Positions 22,855 to 35,873 are shown, counted from the stretch's first letter. The stretch is DNA of 64,000 nucleotides from Monilinia fructicola (GCA_008692225.1 VICG01000007.1:965501-1029500), one strand, 5' to 3'. Numbers and translations: made by a program. The notes: generated by a model from the sequence alone, not told the origin.

Positions 22855-24352
22855 ATGAAGAGGCCTCTTTGTAGCTTCGCGATTTTGGCTTTCTCATTTT
22901 TTCTTCGCTCCATCAACGGAGATCCATCACTCCAAGTTTCTCGAGCTACTTGTACCATCCAGCCGAGCCTAAACGGTACGGATGATGCACCTGCCATCCT
23001 ATCCGCGTTCAAAACATGCGGCAAGGATGGAACCGTCGTGTTTCTCAACCACACATACACGATCAACAGCATCATGAATACGACAGGCCTCTCAAACTGC
23101 AACATTGATATCCATGGGACGCTTTTGGTACCCCCCTCGATAACTCTCATGTATCCATCGCGTCAGCTAATGTATCCCATCAAGTGGTCCACCAACATCA
23201 CCTACTGGCTCAAGCACTCCATGGCCTTTGGCTACCAGAACCAAACCTCGGCGTGGTGGCTCGGTGGCGATAACATCAAGGTGAACGGATACGGGCGTGG
23301 GACTCTCGATGGCAACGGCCAAGCCTGGTACGATTTCGTCAAGGGGATTTCGAATTACCCGAATAGACCCCAGGCACTCACGATATGGAAGACGACGAAT
23401 TCCGCCGTGCAGGGTTTGAGGTTCGTGCAGAGTCAGATGTGGTATGCATTCTTCCCATCCAGCGATACGCACCGACGTCGGTAGGACCAGGTAACGAATG
23501 AGGATAGGACCATGACAGTCTTCCAGTCGTCGAGCGTTCTCCTGCAAGACATCTACGTCAATAGTACTTCCTCCTCTGGAAGCCCCGCCCGCAATACCGA
23601 TGGCGCGGATGCCATCTACAGCGACAATATCCACTTTGATCGCTGGATCGTGGTCAATGGCGATGATAGCATATCTCTCAAGGCGAATAGTACTAACATC
23701 TTGATTACGAACTCTACGTTTTATAACGGGTTGGGAGTAGCTATAGGTAGCATTGGACAGTACAAGGACGTATACGAAACGATTGAGAATGTAACGATCA
23801 GTAAAATCGTCTTTTATAAGACGTTGCATGGTGGATATGTGAAGACTTGGACGGGGGAACAGGTGGGATATCCACCGAACGGAGGGGGCGGGGGATTGGG
23901 ACGTGAGTATCTTTCCCTCGTTTCTATGAAGGATTCTGGCATATCTTCTGACGACGCAATAGTTGCGCGAAATATCACATTTGAGGATTTCTCTTTCCAC
24001 TCCTTGAGGGGCCCGCCCTTTTCCATCACGCAGTGTACGACGTTCTCCGGAACCGCAGGAAATTGTTCTTCTTCAGCTTGTAGGTGCACCGATACTTCTC
24101 ATGTTCTCCTTCCCACTCCCTGCCTCCCTAAACTAACACTCTACAGTCCAATTGAGCGACCTCAAAATGTACAACATATCCGGCAGCATGACCAACCCAA
24201 CAGCCAGCTACCAATGCAGTGCTGTAGCCCCCTGTTCGAACATCACCATGGAAAACATCAACGTCAAAGATGCGAATGGGACGGCAGGTGCAGGGTATAG
24301 GTGTACGAATGTTGTTGAGACCACAGGTTTCACTTGTACGGGTGCTGCTTGA
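22855..24352 (+). CDS. Secreted glycoside hydrolase family 28 (exo-type pectinase, RgxB-like)
   Basis: Exons 22855-23441, 23508-23902, 23963-24079 and 24147-24352 give 434 residues. The N-terminus is a signal peptide (MKRPLCSFAILAFSFFL, cleavage near residue 22). GH28 landmarks: N225-T-D227 (NTDGADAI), G-D248-D249-S (NGDDSISLK), GSIGQY at 276-281 and YVKTWTG. N-glycosylation sequons are frequent. The third usual motif, GHG with a conserved His before the IGS, reads GLGVAIGS, so the His position is Leu271. I recall the same replacement in the exo-acting RgxB-like/exorhamnogalacturonase subgroup, so this is probably a clade trait rather than damage. The role is cleavage of pectin or rhamnogalacturonan side parts in plant cell walls, outside the cell. 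The exact substrate is uncertain. Confidence 0.88.
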
Positions 24353-25570
24353 GGTCATGGATATGAGGAAGCCAAGAGGTTTCGGCTTCGGGTAAAGCAT
24401 AGTTAGTTCCAATATTCAGAGAAGAGCAATCAAGAGAAATTACTCGAGGGCGTGAAAATTCCAGAACAAGTTGGGGAGTCTGAACAAGAAATGAAACCAT
24501 TCCGTCACTTAGATATAATGCCCCCTAACCGAATCATTTTGCCGCAGCCGTGGGGGAGCCCTACCCAAGCCTATCCCCTCATTGTTGCACAACATTCATG
24601 CATGCTAGTATATGGTAAGCTGCGCCTTGCATTCGTGTGCAGCACACGCTGAATTATAGGCTGCTATCAAACACATCGAATTTGGGGATAACATCGGTAC
24701 TCTAATAAGTATCGTGTGACTGACCGAGGAGGTATCGTCATAGTAATGAAGATAAGCATAAAGATCCACGCACATTTAGCCCAAGATGAGATATTATCAG
24801 TCAAAGTATATCGATAGGAAGCCTGTAGCAGTTCGCAATGCATGTGCGGTATTGCTGCACAGAGAAGTAAAAGTAGATATTGCCGTGGGTATGCGGACAC
24901 AATAGGATTGAACAGGCAAAGCCTATGCCAGTTAATGAGTTTTTTCTCGGAATGAGCATAGGAGAGAGGATGCGACCCAGTGATATGCCAGATGGTAACC
25001 CGGAAAGCTTGATGGAATAATCTGATTGCCCCCCCCCAAAAGGATAAGCTCGGAGAAGACAGTTCAGGCTGACGCGGCTGCATGATATCGTACTACTCCA
25101 CAGAGGATAATCAAACCATGAACACAAGTCGAGATGCTTGTCCACAATCATTTGGATGAGTCATGATGATTGGCTGTCCATGATTGTGCACCTTTCCATC
25201 GCAGCCTCGCATACTCTGGACGAGATGAAGCACAGGCTCAGCTTGTACTCAATACATTAAGATAAAAGCTCTATGCGGGTTGGGCAATGCAAAGACTTCT
25301 CGATGTTTAGATGCAAATGGTTCAGGAAACTTCAAGCGTGAGATGGCGGAAAGGCTGAAAGATAAATTGCGTTTACTTACAACGCCGTGATTACTCAATA
25401 AAAACACAATATGAAGATTGCGTGTAAACAGTAATGACATCCGATACCCCAGAGAAAAAAGCACCAAAGAACTCCTCGATTTACATCAATCGTCTTGAGA
25501 AGCACCTGTCACATCCCATATATCCAGTTGACATCCTAAACACCCTTGATATTCCATATCCTCAAATAAA
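24353..25570. other. Convergent intergenic region
   Basis: 1.2 kb between the 3' ends of the GH28 and bZIP genes. A C9-10 run lies near 25028-25037. No coding signal accepted. Confidence 0.4.
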
Positions 25571-26550
25571 TCATAGTAACTCGTCACTTCCGCTTGCGAC
25601 GCTCTGCTCGATCGCATCGATTATGGCTCTCTCCTCGAAGACCGGCCCTTGTCCGTCACACTTCGCAACTGTCTTTAGCCTCTCACTGACTATCCCTACA
25701 TCAACGAGACCTTGTTTGTACAGCGGATGATTGACAATGTAGTCCCACGTCGCACCCGCCGCTAATAGCCTCTCCCCATTATCGCTCGTTACGATCCTGT
25801 GGCTCGGAACTTTGTTCTCATGCGCATACAGAACCTCGGTGTAGAAGTCCGTAGGCGTGTACCTCATGGGTCCCGCATTCGACAGAGGATCCGGACCTCC
25901 ACGATGTGGATGCGCTGATGTCGCCTTCAAAATTTCGTTTTCCGTCGCGGCTTTGGTAAGTTGCAATTTTAATCGCTCATTTTCTAGGGTTAGGTTTCCG
26001 GAATCCTTCTCGTAAGCTGCAAGTTTGGCTTCGAGGTCTCTCACATGGCGTTCTTTACGTTCGCGGAAGGCTCGTTGACTGCCATTTGATTTTCTCAGCA
26101 TTGGCCAAATTGAAGCTTCAAAATGGGTGAACTCAAAGAAAGGGTCTGCTTACGCTGCGCGATTCTGAGCCTTTCGCCGGGATTGAGCCGGAGTCATATT
26201 ATCTTCATCATCGCTATTGCTACCACGTTGTATGGCATCCTCATTCATGTCGGTGGGAAATTCGGTGTACATGGGATGAGAAACCGATGGCTTTTGCTGG
26301 GGGAGCGGCGGGGTCGTGGCTTTAGCAATGTGTGCATTGTATGGATTCGCATAGTTGTAAACCTGGTGGTATTGATCAAAGACATCCTGCTGTTTGGCGT
26401 CAGTAGGCACATTCAGCTCATGGGAGGGGTTAGGAGTACAGGTGGAGAATTGCTGAACTCGTCGGTGTTGGATACATTTGTGTGAGTTGGTGTGGGAGGA
26501 AGAAGAGGGAAGAACGACTGAGCAGACGGAGGGTAGTATGAATAATCCAT
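25571..26550 (-). CDS. Yap/AP-1-type bZIP transcription factor
   Basis: Exons 26550-26440, 26389-26154 and 26078-25571 give 284 residues. Intron 1 (50 nt) has a CTGAC branch site; intron 2 interrupts the basic region, and splicing yields RRKAQNRAAQRAFRERKERH, the fungal Yap/Pap1 signature (QNRAAQRAFRERKE). A leucine-zipper coiled coil follows (LEAKLAAYEKD, LENERLKLQL). The N-terminus is Pro/Tyr-rich (MDYSYYPP, LLPPTPTHTN). The C-terminal region (FYTEVLYAHENKVPSHRI through EERAIIDAIEQ) is conserved-looking, but I see only one Cys (AKCDGQG) and none of the paired cysteine-rich domains that make Yap1/Pap1 redox sensors. It is therefore a short Yap-family factor, perhaps Fcr3-like; the target genes are unknown. 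Confidence 0.85.
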
Positions 26551-29500
26551 TTTCGGACGTTGCGGGTAGATCGACGTGTGGGAGAGCAGAGTCCGTGAAT
26601 GGATGAATGCTAATGCTAATGCGCAGTAGTTGTTGTTGTTGTAGATTCGAAGTTCGGTGTCTTCCTTCAATTATATAGATAGATGTAGTGTGTATGTCCA
26701 CGGGTATGTACAGTCGAGTATATCTGTATATATAGATATGGAAATGGATATATAGAATATATATTTATATAGATATATATATATCAGTTAAAATTACAAT
26801 GAGACTGTATTAAAGATTTCGTCGACGTAATCAACGGTGGTGGGCTTGAGAAGTCTTGGCTTGAGAAGTCTTGGCTTGTCAAAGACGAAAAGAACCTTGA
26901 AAAGCATCACGAATAAGGTTAAATACTAATGAGCACAACCCCGGGACTTAGTAAAGTAAAAGTTCATGTTCATGCAGTTCAAACTTCAAACTTCAAACTT
27001 CAGACTTCAGACTTCAGACTTCAAACTTCAAACTTCAAACTTCAAACTTCAAACCGCCCGAATGAAGCTGATCTACGGAGTAACTTACTAGATTCGTATG
27101 GAACATTTGATGATTCTCATCTTCCCTAGTCTCCCATCAACTCCCATGCCCGTATGCATTTGACGTACCGCTAGGTAATGTCCGCATTCCCTTCCATGAC
27201 AACAAACATGCCACCCATCTTATCATGTTGTACAGTTTCAGGTCGGCGAAGTAGATGATGACAATCCTGTTTATGCAAATTTTGATGTAGAATCAGGTCT
27301 ATTAGAGGGGGCTTGTCCATTCTGTCAGAAACGTTACAGTAGACTCTACACACTTCAACGTCGTTGAGGAGGGGGGAAGGGGGGTTGTTTTTTTGACAGT
27401 TGAATACTACTAAAAGGTATGGTCGCTAGGTTAAGCATGAAATATCTTGATCTGCGAGGAGAATCTCAGCCAGAATGACCAGTCCTATTCTTCCTGATAC
27501 CCTTTCCAGTAGAGAAATATAACGTGAGATTCCCCAAGGATATCGCCTTCACAATAAGCAGAAGCGGGATGTAACATAGCATTGGCCTCAAAATCTGCCC
27601 TTTCTCCCTTTTCATAGGGGTCGTTTAATTTCTCCTAATTCCAATGCCACACAATCCGCTGACTCGAGGTCGTGGGAACCATTTTGACTTATGATTGCCT
27701 CCTAATTGCAATTAGATGTTTCGTATGACTGGCTGCCCTATTCCTCATTTCCCAGAGTGACCCTTGGTTTCCCTTCATCTTCATGTGCTGGTTAGTACTT
27801 ACTGCAGCTTTGGGTGACTTGTTACGACGTCAACATTCGTTCGGCCAACGGCGTCAGCCCTACCTTACCCAGCTCCTGCTTTCTTACGACGGAAATTACC
27901 CGCATGTTGAAGCATACGATTTGTCCCTGGTTTGTCATTTAAACATTCAAAGGTTCTAAACTACGGTATGTTCCATCTCGTTGTCATCATTAGCTTTATT
28001 TAGACTTTGCAATATGCCGATGAAATGTGGGTAGAACTACTTTTAAGGTTTGATAGAGAACTATCCTCAGACTATCCTACGCAAGATGTCCAAAAGCACA
28101 TGTAAATGACTATTCATTGTGTCTTCACATCTTTGTATATACATGTTTTGTTTCAGCGAAGTCACCACTATCGTACGAGCAGCGGGATTCTGCAGCCAGG
28201 ATATCCTGAGAAGAGATATGAGACGTCACAAATCCAAGGCGTGTGTACATACACCAGACAGGTTCCTCAAGCATCGTTCAGGACATAGCTACATTTCAAG
28301 GTCAGCTTGCTTACGCGCTCCATTGCCAAAAGATCTTTGTCATAATGACCAATGGCATATAAATAGCTTTCCGATATATCTCGGCAGGTTTGCCCAAAAA
28401 TAGTTGAAAGAGTCGCAGTACGTATCTCTCCGTTGTGTTTGCATGGAGCACATCGAGGTGTGGAAACCCAGAACAGGTGGGATCATGGGCATCAATTAAT
28501 TGCCCATTTTGCGGAATTGATACTAGGCATATCGCTGACAGCCCTGATCCTACCTACTTCGCCTCATTGTTAAACCTCTGCTCCATCAAAGTAGCCGGTA
28601 ACTTTGCTTCACATGTCTTGTCATCTCCAAAATCTCCTTTTAAATGTCTGAAAGTCAATTTTAGTCCCCTTTTTGTCCGTTCTTATTCTTCGATTCCACC
28701 AGTCACCAGTGCAAGAGCCCCTGGTAGTCCATCCCTAATCTATCTTCCATTACATTCATATGTCATCCCCACGGAAAGAACTTTCCTTCTCTCCACACAA
28801 GCATGGCCGGTATACTTATACATCTGACTCGCCCTAGGCTTAGTCTCGACTACCTTGAGATGATATTCTCCTTATTCTAGTGAGAGTCGACTGGGTGGTA
28901 TAAAAGCTATCCCATAGCTTTTGTGCCTCCGAACTTTTCGAATTTCAGCTCGTAGTTGCCATCCCAATTATAGCTTCAAGCTAACGCTTTTGTCGTGCTT
29001 TCTACGGAATTGTAAAGTGCAGGTTGTAAACTGGAACGGGCGACTTTGTGACTTCATGGATTTGTGGGGTGTTCATGACTGGCTTGACGACAATCTCCGT
29101 CTTCGGACCACAGATAGCCCATAATGTCTCCCGAATTCTGAAATCCCTCTCAAGCTCAGGGGCTATCTGGACACGCTTTAATGGGTGTGCTAAGTCCTTG
29201 TTCGTTTGAGCATCGGTATTCTGTCCTGCTATCTTTTGTAGAGCATCCCAATTATGAATCTAAGATGGAGAATCAGATTGCATCTTTGACAACGTTGTAC
29301 GGAGACGTAGACGGTATAGAAAGATGAGATCTCACGATGGGTGGGAACGGCGCGCTGAGATTGATCAGGTCTCTATCAAGGTTAATACCTGGATGTTAGG
29401 TACCAATCATGCTCCTCAACAATGGAATAAGGTTTTATTCTTCAATTTTCAACTCACTACTCCGTTTACGATTCTTTTTCTCTATCTTGCGGGTCATGTA

Positions 29501-29739
29501 TTCGTCTGGACCCTGAGGATGTATGCTACGTTGTTTGTTTCCTCTCTCCTCTTTCCTCATTTCACCAGTCACTTCGTCCTTATGAGAGCCACTTGTGCTA
29601 TCCCACTTTCGGAGAATGCTAGTACTAGCCTAGTAGATACCTGGGACCCTTCTTTTAGTAATTTTCCTTGCAGTCTTCTGATTTCGTGCCCTTATAGTAT
29701 TATGCACAATTGTTAATCTCCATATTTCGAGTCCAGCGC
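26551..29739. other. Gene-poor stretch
   Basis: About 3.2 kb. It contains a TATA-rich tract (26730-26790), the heptamer array and scattered small ORFs (28.1-28.8 and 29.3-29.7 kb) that I could not support as genes. Confidence 0.35.
26976..27053. repeat. 7-bp tandem repeat (ACTTCAA/ACTTCAG)
   Basis: About eleven head-to-tail heptamers with A/G variation at one position. A 15-bp direct duplication (26843-26857 and 26858-26872) lies just upstream. Confidence 0.85.
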
Positions 29740-30028
29740 TTAATTCCTGGCCTTGCTATTTTCCGAATCATCCTTGTCGCCAGCTTTAGCGTCCCCAGTA
29801 ATGGGAATCTTCTCACCGCCGCCTGCCTTTTTGCCTGTCTCAGACAATTAGATGTGCTCCTGATGATTCCTTCAAGTTGTGAAATCTGATTCTCAAGAAG
29901 TTCAGTGTATCGATTCTGCAGTTCAAGCTCTCTGCTCTCCACCGTCTGTAGCCACGTTGTTCGCTATTGCAGTCATCCAGAGTCATCATTTACCTACTCT
30001 TTACCGTGGAAGAATAGTTGCTAGCCAT
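29740..30028 (-). CDS. Small coiled-coil protein, two exons, hypothetical
   Basis: The ATG at 30028 opens a 24-nt exon (MASNYSST, 30028-30005). The intron is 30004-29964 (GTAAAG...AATAG). The second exon reads RTTWLQTVESRELELQNRY, then TELLENQISQLEGIIRSTSN, a good amphipathic coiled coil. The frame then changes near 29845; the downstream frame (KKAGGGEKIPITGDAKAG, then DKDDSENSKARN and TAA at 29740-29742) looks like a genuine hydrophilic tail, so a one-base indel is likely. The product would be about 82 residues. No family recognised. Without the frame change the ORF ends at 29700 with a basic tail. Confidence 0.4.
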
Positions 30029-33000
30029 TTAGATAAGAGTATATTATTGCAGACAATAAACAAATTCGACGTCAAAAAAGTTTGCATTACATGATCCAAT
30101 CACGTCCAGAATGTGCTCTAAATGATCACTTGATGGTATTTAACAGCACAAGCCAACGGAAAATTTCTGTTTCGAGAACTTCAAATACGAGGATATCAAG
30201 GGGTAAACCTGCGTTGGGGCCCACGGCAATAAATATCAGGAATTAGTTAGGCTTAGTAATATGTTGAGGCTGAATCAAACGTAAAGTATGACCTTCCTGA
30301 TGTGCGAAATCCTACGAAGCCTCACATAAAGCAGCCAAAAATAACAGTTCATTCGAAAGCAGATATCCTACGAGCCAACAAGTCTCGAAAGGTCCTCAAA
30401 CACCCCAGCCGGCATTGTATCCCTTGTATCACGCCGTATCCAATGAATAGCCCTTGGATACGACAGTAGTATGGCCAATGGGCTGGAACCAGCTCGCGCC
30501 GTTGCTCAAGGGTGTGTAACACAATGAAACATTCATCTCGAGCTTTACCTTCTCGGAACTTGGCGATTGCAGAAGCGAAAAGTTTGCTGTAAGATAGTAC
30601 GGCTGCAGAAGATAAAGCCAAATGGTTCCAGAAAGCCAATAGCAGGAAGTTCATGTTTGAGGCTTTCTATGATGAAGAATCGGAAACAAGGAAGTGTGAA
30701 ACCAAAAGAAGCTTTTTACGTCGGCGCTGGACGTTGAAGATCCCAATGACTTCTGGTGAGATGGCTCGAAAATCACGCGATGGAAATTATATGCAACACA
30801 TAACTGATTTTATCTTTATGATGAAAATCACTGAAAGTATCGCAAGTCTGTATTCATCTAGGTGGCCAGTCCTGCTGGTCTGTATGAAAATCTGCGAAAG
30901 TAGTCGAACAACTTGCAGGTTGGCAACTTGATCGAGGTTGTGGGTAGAAGTGGCAGATGCCACTCTGATTAATGAGATTCATATAGATGTACCTCAAATT
31001 AGAAAAACACAGGTGAAACTCCTTCACAACTATGACTAGACCCCTTTTACCGAACTTTTGGTAGCTGGAAGTGGGCTGCTACTACTTAAACCTCCAAGAG
31101 TCTAGTGGAGTCCAACAACAGTCTACTTTCATTTGGCTGCATAACTCGTCATTTCGAAAGAGATTCATCTTTTTCACATGGTATTACATCCGACAGATCA
31201 CTAATTCACGGGAAATACACGGAAGACAACACTTGCATAGCACCACATAGATGTGGGGAGGTTTTCCTGCGGTTTTGCCGGAATTTAAACTCTGATTTGT
31301 GCTTAAACCTATGGCTATGAGCGCTTCATGTTCTAGTCAGTCAGAATGGACGTGTTCAAGAGGCAAGTCGGGTTTTGCCGCTCTATCTTTGCCGCGGGTT
31401 GCGAGCCTGTCGAGCAATCAGATAATCTCGCTAAGGGATCTTCGCCCCTTAATGAAGCCTATGTAGGCGGGGGGAGGTAGAGCGATTGATCAGAATACAC
31501 GAAAGAGTATGCCTGCACGGCAATCCCTTCATTTGTTGTATGTCATTGAAGTAGTTCACGTCTGATTCCACTTAGCTCATGCTAACTATCAAAGCAACCG
31601 TAAAGTTTCATGTTACCGATCATTAAATCACTACGAACAACCACAAACCCTTGAGATTTTTTAGTATCTTATTCTTTATTTTTGCATAAAGAAGCAAGTA
31701 TCAATCGGATTGCAATCTGTGCAGTCTCTCTGAAGCAAAATTGATGACCAGTGCTCGAATTTCCAATGATCTGAACTTTGCCCCGCGAGCATACCTATAA
31801 AGTTCCTTCTTAAAGAACTGGGTATCTGGGACTGGAGATAAGCTTGTGGTCGAACCTGAGCCAGGACAACCTGAAAGGTACCATTAAAGAATAGTAAGGA
31901 ATTGTATGAGGAATTTAGATCTAAGAAACCATTTTGTTCCGGAATTTCAGGTTCTCAGAGGCATCGAGAATGTTTCGAGCCATCTGAGTTACAATTTATT
32001 TGATCTACTATTTGGACTGCGAGGCCAAGGATCTATATAGAATCATTCGTCTTGAGAGATTATTGGACTGTCACTTTTAAGTTGACGTGATGAAAAATGC
32101 CATATCGCTGTTGCTAGTAATTAGCAGTCGATAGCTGGCGATGCACAGATTTGGATCCTCGCTAGAACCACGACGCTGGAATAACTTCTTTAAAGTCCTT
32201 ATGCTACGGATTGTCTTTCTTTTTTATCTTTATGGGGTTACTTGGACATGCCTTCTGCTTCCGTTGTATAAAAATCTGTGCAACTTCCACCCATGTTATG
32301 CTTGGCAGGTTATCTAACCCACATTGTTCTTATACCTGATACTACTCGCAGCGCAATTAAATCATCCATAGTTGTTCTACCACTGACTAGCTCTGTGATG
32401 TTTATTTTAGGATAATCATAAATCCCCCTTCCTCAGCGATAGTCCCCAGGTGCAGCGCCACAAAAACGCCATATACATCCGAGTACCCTGGGCCTCCGCT
32501 TGATTCCAAGCCCAACCCACCAGAAGTATGACTCCACATCTAAACGACCTCGCCTACTGTAACATCCACTTGTACCTGCGAGAGGATAATCCGTTTACAA
32601 GTCCAGGAAATATTCTGGAATTTTCTTCAACCTTGTCGACAAAGTTACTGGACCTCGGTGTGTCGTCACCCACGATATCCAAACCCTACATTAGATGAAG
32701 GGAGAATCGGCCTCCATTCGAGAAACGAGGTCTGCTTCGTCCTTTCTTTGGCGTTTTGATCTCTGCTGTATGATACCCATCTGGTTACCGCATTGTCAGG
32801 GACACATCCACAAGCCTGCTATCTCTAGCGCCTGGTGACCATCACAAAGTTGGTTATCTCGAAGCTGCAAAACGATAGTCAAACCTCAACAGACGGGCAA
32901 AAAAATTGTCGTTCGTTTGCCCTTCTTCCAATGCGAAGCAGAGCTCGACCGCATCAACATGAAATTCGGAACCCGGAACCCAAAGCCCCCAAACCCTTCC

Positions 33001-34186
33001 AACCTGGAGATTACGGATCGTGGCATGAACCCCCATTATTCTACTAAGGACAGTAGCTCATCGATCTATACATCTCGGTCCCAGAGTCAGCTACCATCTT
33101 TCACTATCGGCCAGCATCATCTCGTAACAACCCAGGTAGAACATTCCCCAAACTGCTCCACCGCTGTGTCTGGATGGACCTCGATGCCACCACTACCTCA
33201 AAAGGCCGATTCAATATCACCGGCTGTTAGCTATCGAAAAATTCGCAGTTCCTGTATAGTTAAAAAGTGTAGAACTTGGCCAATAGATATATCTTTCATT
33301 CATGAGAGATAGGGCAACTTATGCTCGTCGATCTATTGCGAGAGAAAAGTCTCTAAATCCCCCATCGGCAAAAACCATAAAATGGAGAAAGCAGTTAGAA
33401 TGCTGTGGCTCTTAGTACTCGGCGATCGTAGTCAAGACACTTTTGTTGATTTTGCAGGAAGACCAGAGTGATGGTGGTAAGACTACGTTGCGTAGAGGAA
33501 GATACTGTGCAGAGGTAATCATGGTTAGCTCGTGTTAAAAATTGATACAGCCAGGGTTGGGAAATTCGCAGGAAATAATTCAAGCCATCTCGCGGGATGA
33601 AATTGAGGCTTGGTGTACGAGGATTTATCGAGAATTTGCAACGAGATTGATAAGGTGAGAGATATAAATGATTGAGCTCATCGATAGACGTTTTATATCA
33701 ACATATACTTGTGGTATAGATGATATACCTATGATGTTGGTGGTTCCGTTGAAGCTTTCTGCATCTGATGAATTGTTTCCATTGATATGGGGTGTGATCA
33801 AATGAGGATTTTATGGTTGTGGTTCTAAGGATTTACCATATCAGGCGTATTCAGACCTCTCCTTTAGCCGTCTAGTTTATTGTGTGTTCTAATAACCCGT
33901 GGTGTGACTGTCTTGTTTTGACCTATTGAAGTGTTGGGAAGCTAACCCTGGGTAAGGTTACGGCAAGAATGATGTTGATAAGTTCACAATCTCTCTGTAA
34001 ATACAATATGACTATGATCAACCACCTACGATAGAGTCAAGAACTTATCCGAATATTCACTCCAATCTGATGGATGGTACGGTCATTACTTCCTTCACAA
34101 ACTTTTACCAATACAAAACCAAGATCCTCGAACCGAGATCTCCTTTTTATTATACAACCATGAACTCTCCCACAACAAGAAACTTT
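30029..34186. other. Gene-poor stretch
   Basis: About 4.2 kb. The best single ORF is a 101-codon ATG frame on the minus strand (30654-30349) with a hydrophobic start (MNFLLLAFWNHLALSSAAV), which resembles no family I know. A plus-strand Pro-rich frame near 32.9-33.3 kb is equally unassigned. No transposon domains seen. Confidence 0.35.
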
Positions 34187-34645
34187 TCACAATAACTCCT
34201 CTTTTGCAAACACCTCCTTAATAACTAACCTTCCATCAATTGTTCTTTGCACTACATATTCTTTCAACAAATCCTCTTTATTACTGATCCCAGGTGATTC
34301 TGAATCAAGATGGCATCTCTCATTCCCGTCCCAAACGATGATGAAGACAGTGTAACGGCAATCAATATGCGCAAACAGGGCGATCTTATACTCTAGCAAT
34401 AACCCAAATGCCTCTTTCAACCCTGCCGTATTGAATTTACTCAACAATCTGGTATGCTCCCTTCCTTCCATCTTCAGACCGATAGCTTTGAACCTTCCTC
34501 TGGTTTTGAGCTTTATTTGGCTATTTTCGCGCAAGGACAGATGGGAGTACTCTACATGATGCGTCGCTCTCGTTCTTTTCTCTCTATGGAATTGTTCTAA
34601 TGCGAGCAGTAGCCCAATGACGAAGCGTCTGAATCAAGAATCTTA
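34187..34645 (-). CDS. Unidentified coding segment (C-terminal part of a gene)
   Basis: The minus frame is open from a possible acceptor (TGATTCAG, about 34636) to the stop at 34187. It reads RRFVIGLLLALEQFHREK, then RGRFKAIGLKMEGREHTRLL, TAGLKEAFGLLLEYKIALF and DGRLVIKEVFAKEELL. It has no ATG of its own, so it is probably the last exon of a gene that begins further right. Codon use and residue mix look coding. I do not recognise the family. Confidence 0.4.
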
Positions 34646-34680
34646 GCCGGCGCGTCCCAGAGACGACGTTCCGGCACAGA

Positions 34681-35313
34681 TCATCTCCGCGCTGGTGCCG
34701 CGGATAGAGTCGCCAGTCCTCGGGGCACCGAAAGCACCGCCGATAAGAAAGAGAATGATGATGCCAAGACAGAAGCTCCTGTTTTCTTCCGATGTTGCCA
34801 GGTGGGTTCTGCCCACGCTATGCTCTCTCTCGCCTTTGCGCAATCCTCCCCGACTAACGCATCCTCGCCACACAGTGTCAGCACACGTCGAAAATTCCAG
34901 CGTGTCAGAGACCAGAGGAGAAGATTGGTGTCGTCCAGGCTAAGGAGCAGAATGTCCTCATTGTCAATTCTCCATGCGGACATTTGAAGTGCGTCAGGTG
35001 TATCAATGTGTACGAGGATGGGGTACGAATTGGCATCAAGCCTTGGCAATTGGAGTGGAGAGGTCCTACCGGCTCGCCGCAAGTCTAGGAGGCGGGTTAG
35101 GAAGGTGCTGGGGATGGTAGAGATGCGTCTAAGGATGATGATGTGGGCAAGAGCAGATGGGTTAGGATAGGAGAGTCCATGCAGAGTGGCTGTCAGTTGA
35201 TGATCCCCGCATATGATAAATACAATGGGCAGAATATGTCCTGCGAACACGAAAGCTTTCAATGTTTCAAATATGATCAACAACCTCAATGTGCTCACTG
35301 TCCCAGATAACAT
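34681..35313 (-). CDS. Hypothetical ORF, 210 codons
   Basis: The ATG at 35313 opens a frame of 210 codons with a hydrophobic first third (LRLLIIFETLKAFVFAGHIL, then PIVFIICGDHQLTATLHGL), then an Arg/Leu-rich part. It could be the 5' part of the same gene as the segment ending at 34187. A second minus frame (about 34770-34643) contains a membrane-like CLGIIILFLIGGAFGA. I cannot assign a function, and the reading frame near 34.7-34.9 kb is uncertain. Confidence 0.3.
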   Translation of the reverse strand: MLSGTVSTLRLLIIFETLKAFVFAGHILPIVFIICGDHQLTATLHGLSYPNPSALAHIIILRRISTIPSTFLTRLLDLRRAGRTSPLQLPRLDANSYPILVHIDTPDALQMSAWRIDNEDILLLSLDDTNLLLWSLTRWNFRRVLTLCGEDALVGEDCAKARESIAWAEPTWQHRKKTGASVLASSFSFLSAVLSVPRGLATLSAAPARR

Positions 35314-35873
35314 GATGACATCAGGTGAATCAATACTCGAAGCAATTGCAATGCACGAATGGAGTTAATGTTCAATCTGAACTCAATATTCAGAACAGAG
35401 TCTGTAAACCATTCAAGTTTAAGCTTCGTCACAGATTGAACGTAAGAGATAGATTTAATATTTCAACTAATCCAATGAAAAACCCAATCGATCTTCTATA
35501 TCAGATGAAAAATAGCACCCAAACCAGGTTCAATGTATGAATAGTCTCAAGGATCAAGCACCTCTTGCCGTTGATCTGGCCCATACTAATAGAAGCTATG
35601 CAAGTACTTGGAGGACTCAGAAGACGCACACACATCGAGGAGGTGCTACGTTAGAATACCCGTTTATTATTATTCTATGTATATGAAATCCTTCTAAAAT
35701 GTATACTGCGGTGAGTACCGTACTTAAAGGTCTATCTGCTCTAGCGCCAACATGTTCGAGATCTTTGTTTATTAACGCGCTGTTGCTCTATCTAAAAGTT
35801 CACCACTTTATGACACACAACAAAGATCAGCTTCTCAACTCTTCGGCGAAATTCAATGCAGTCATCGAGTATC

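Noticed and set aside
23167..24000. 277-codon minus-strand ORF across the GH28 gene
   Set aside because: Antisense shadow of a GH28 with clear catalytic motifs, signal peptide and introns.
22855..24352. GH28 gene as a dead copy because of the missing His
   Set aside because: Frame, introns and the Asp motifs are intact, and the replacement looks like a subfamily trait.
26976..27053. CRISPR-like array
   Set aside because: Units are 7 bp with no spacers; it is a simple tandem repeat in a eukaryotic genome.
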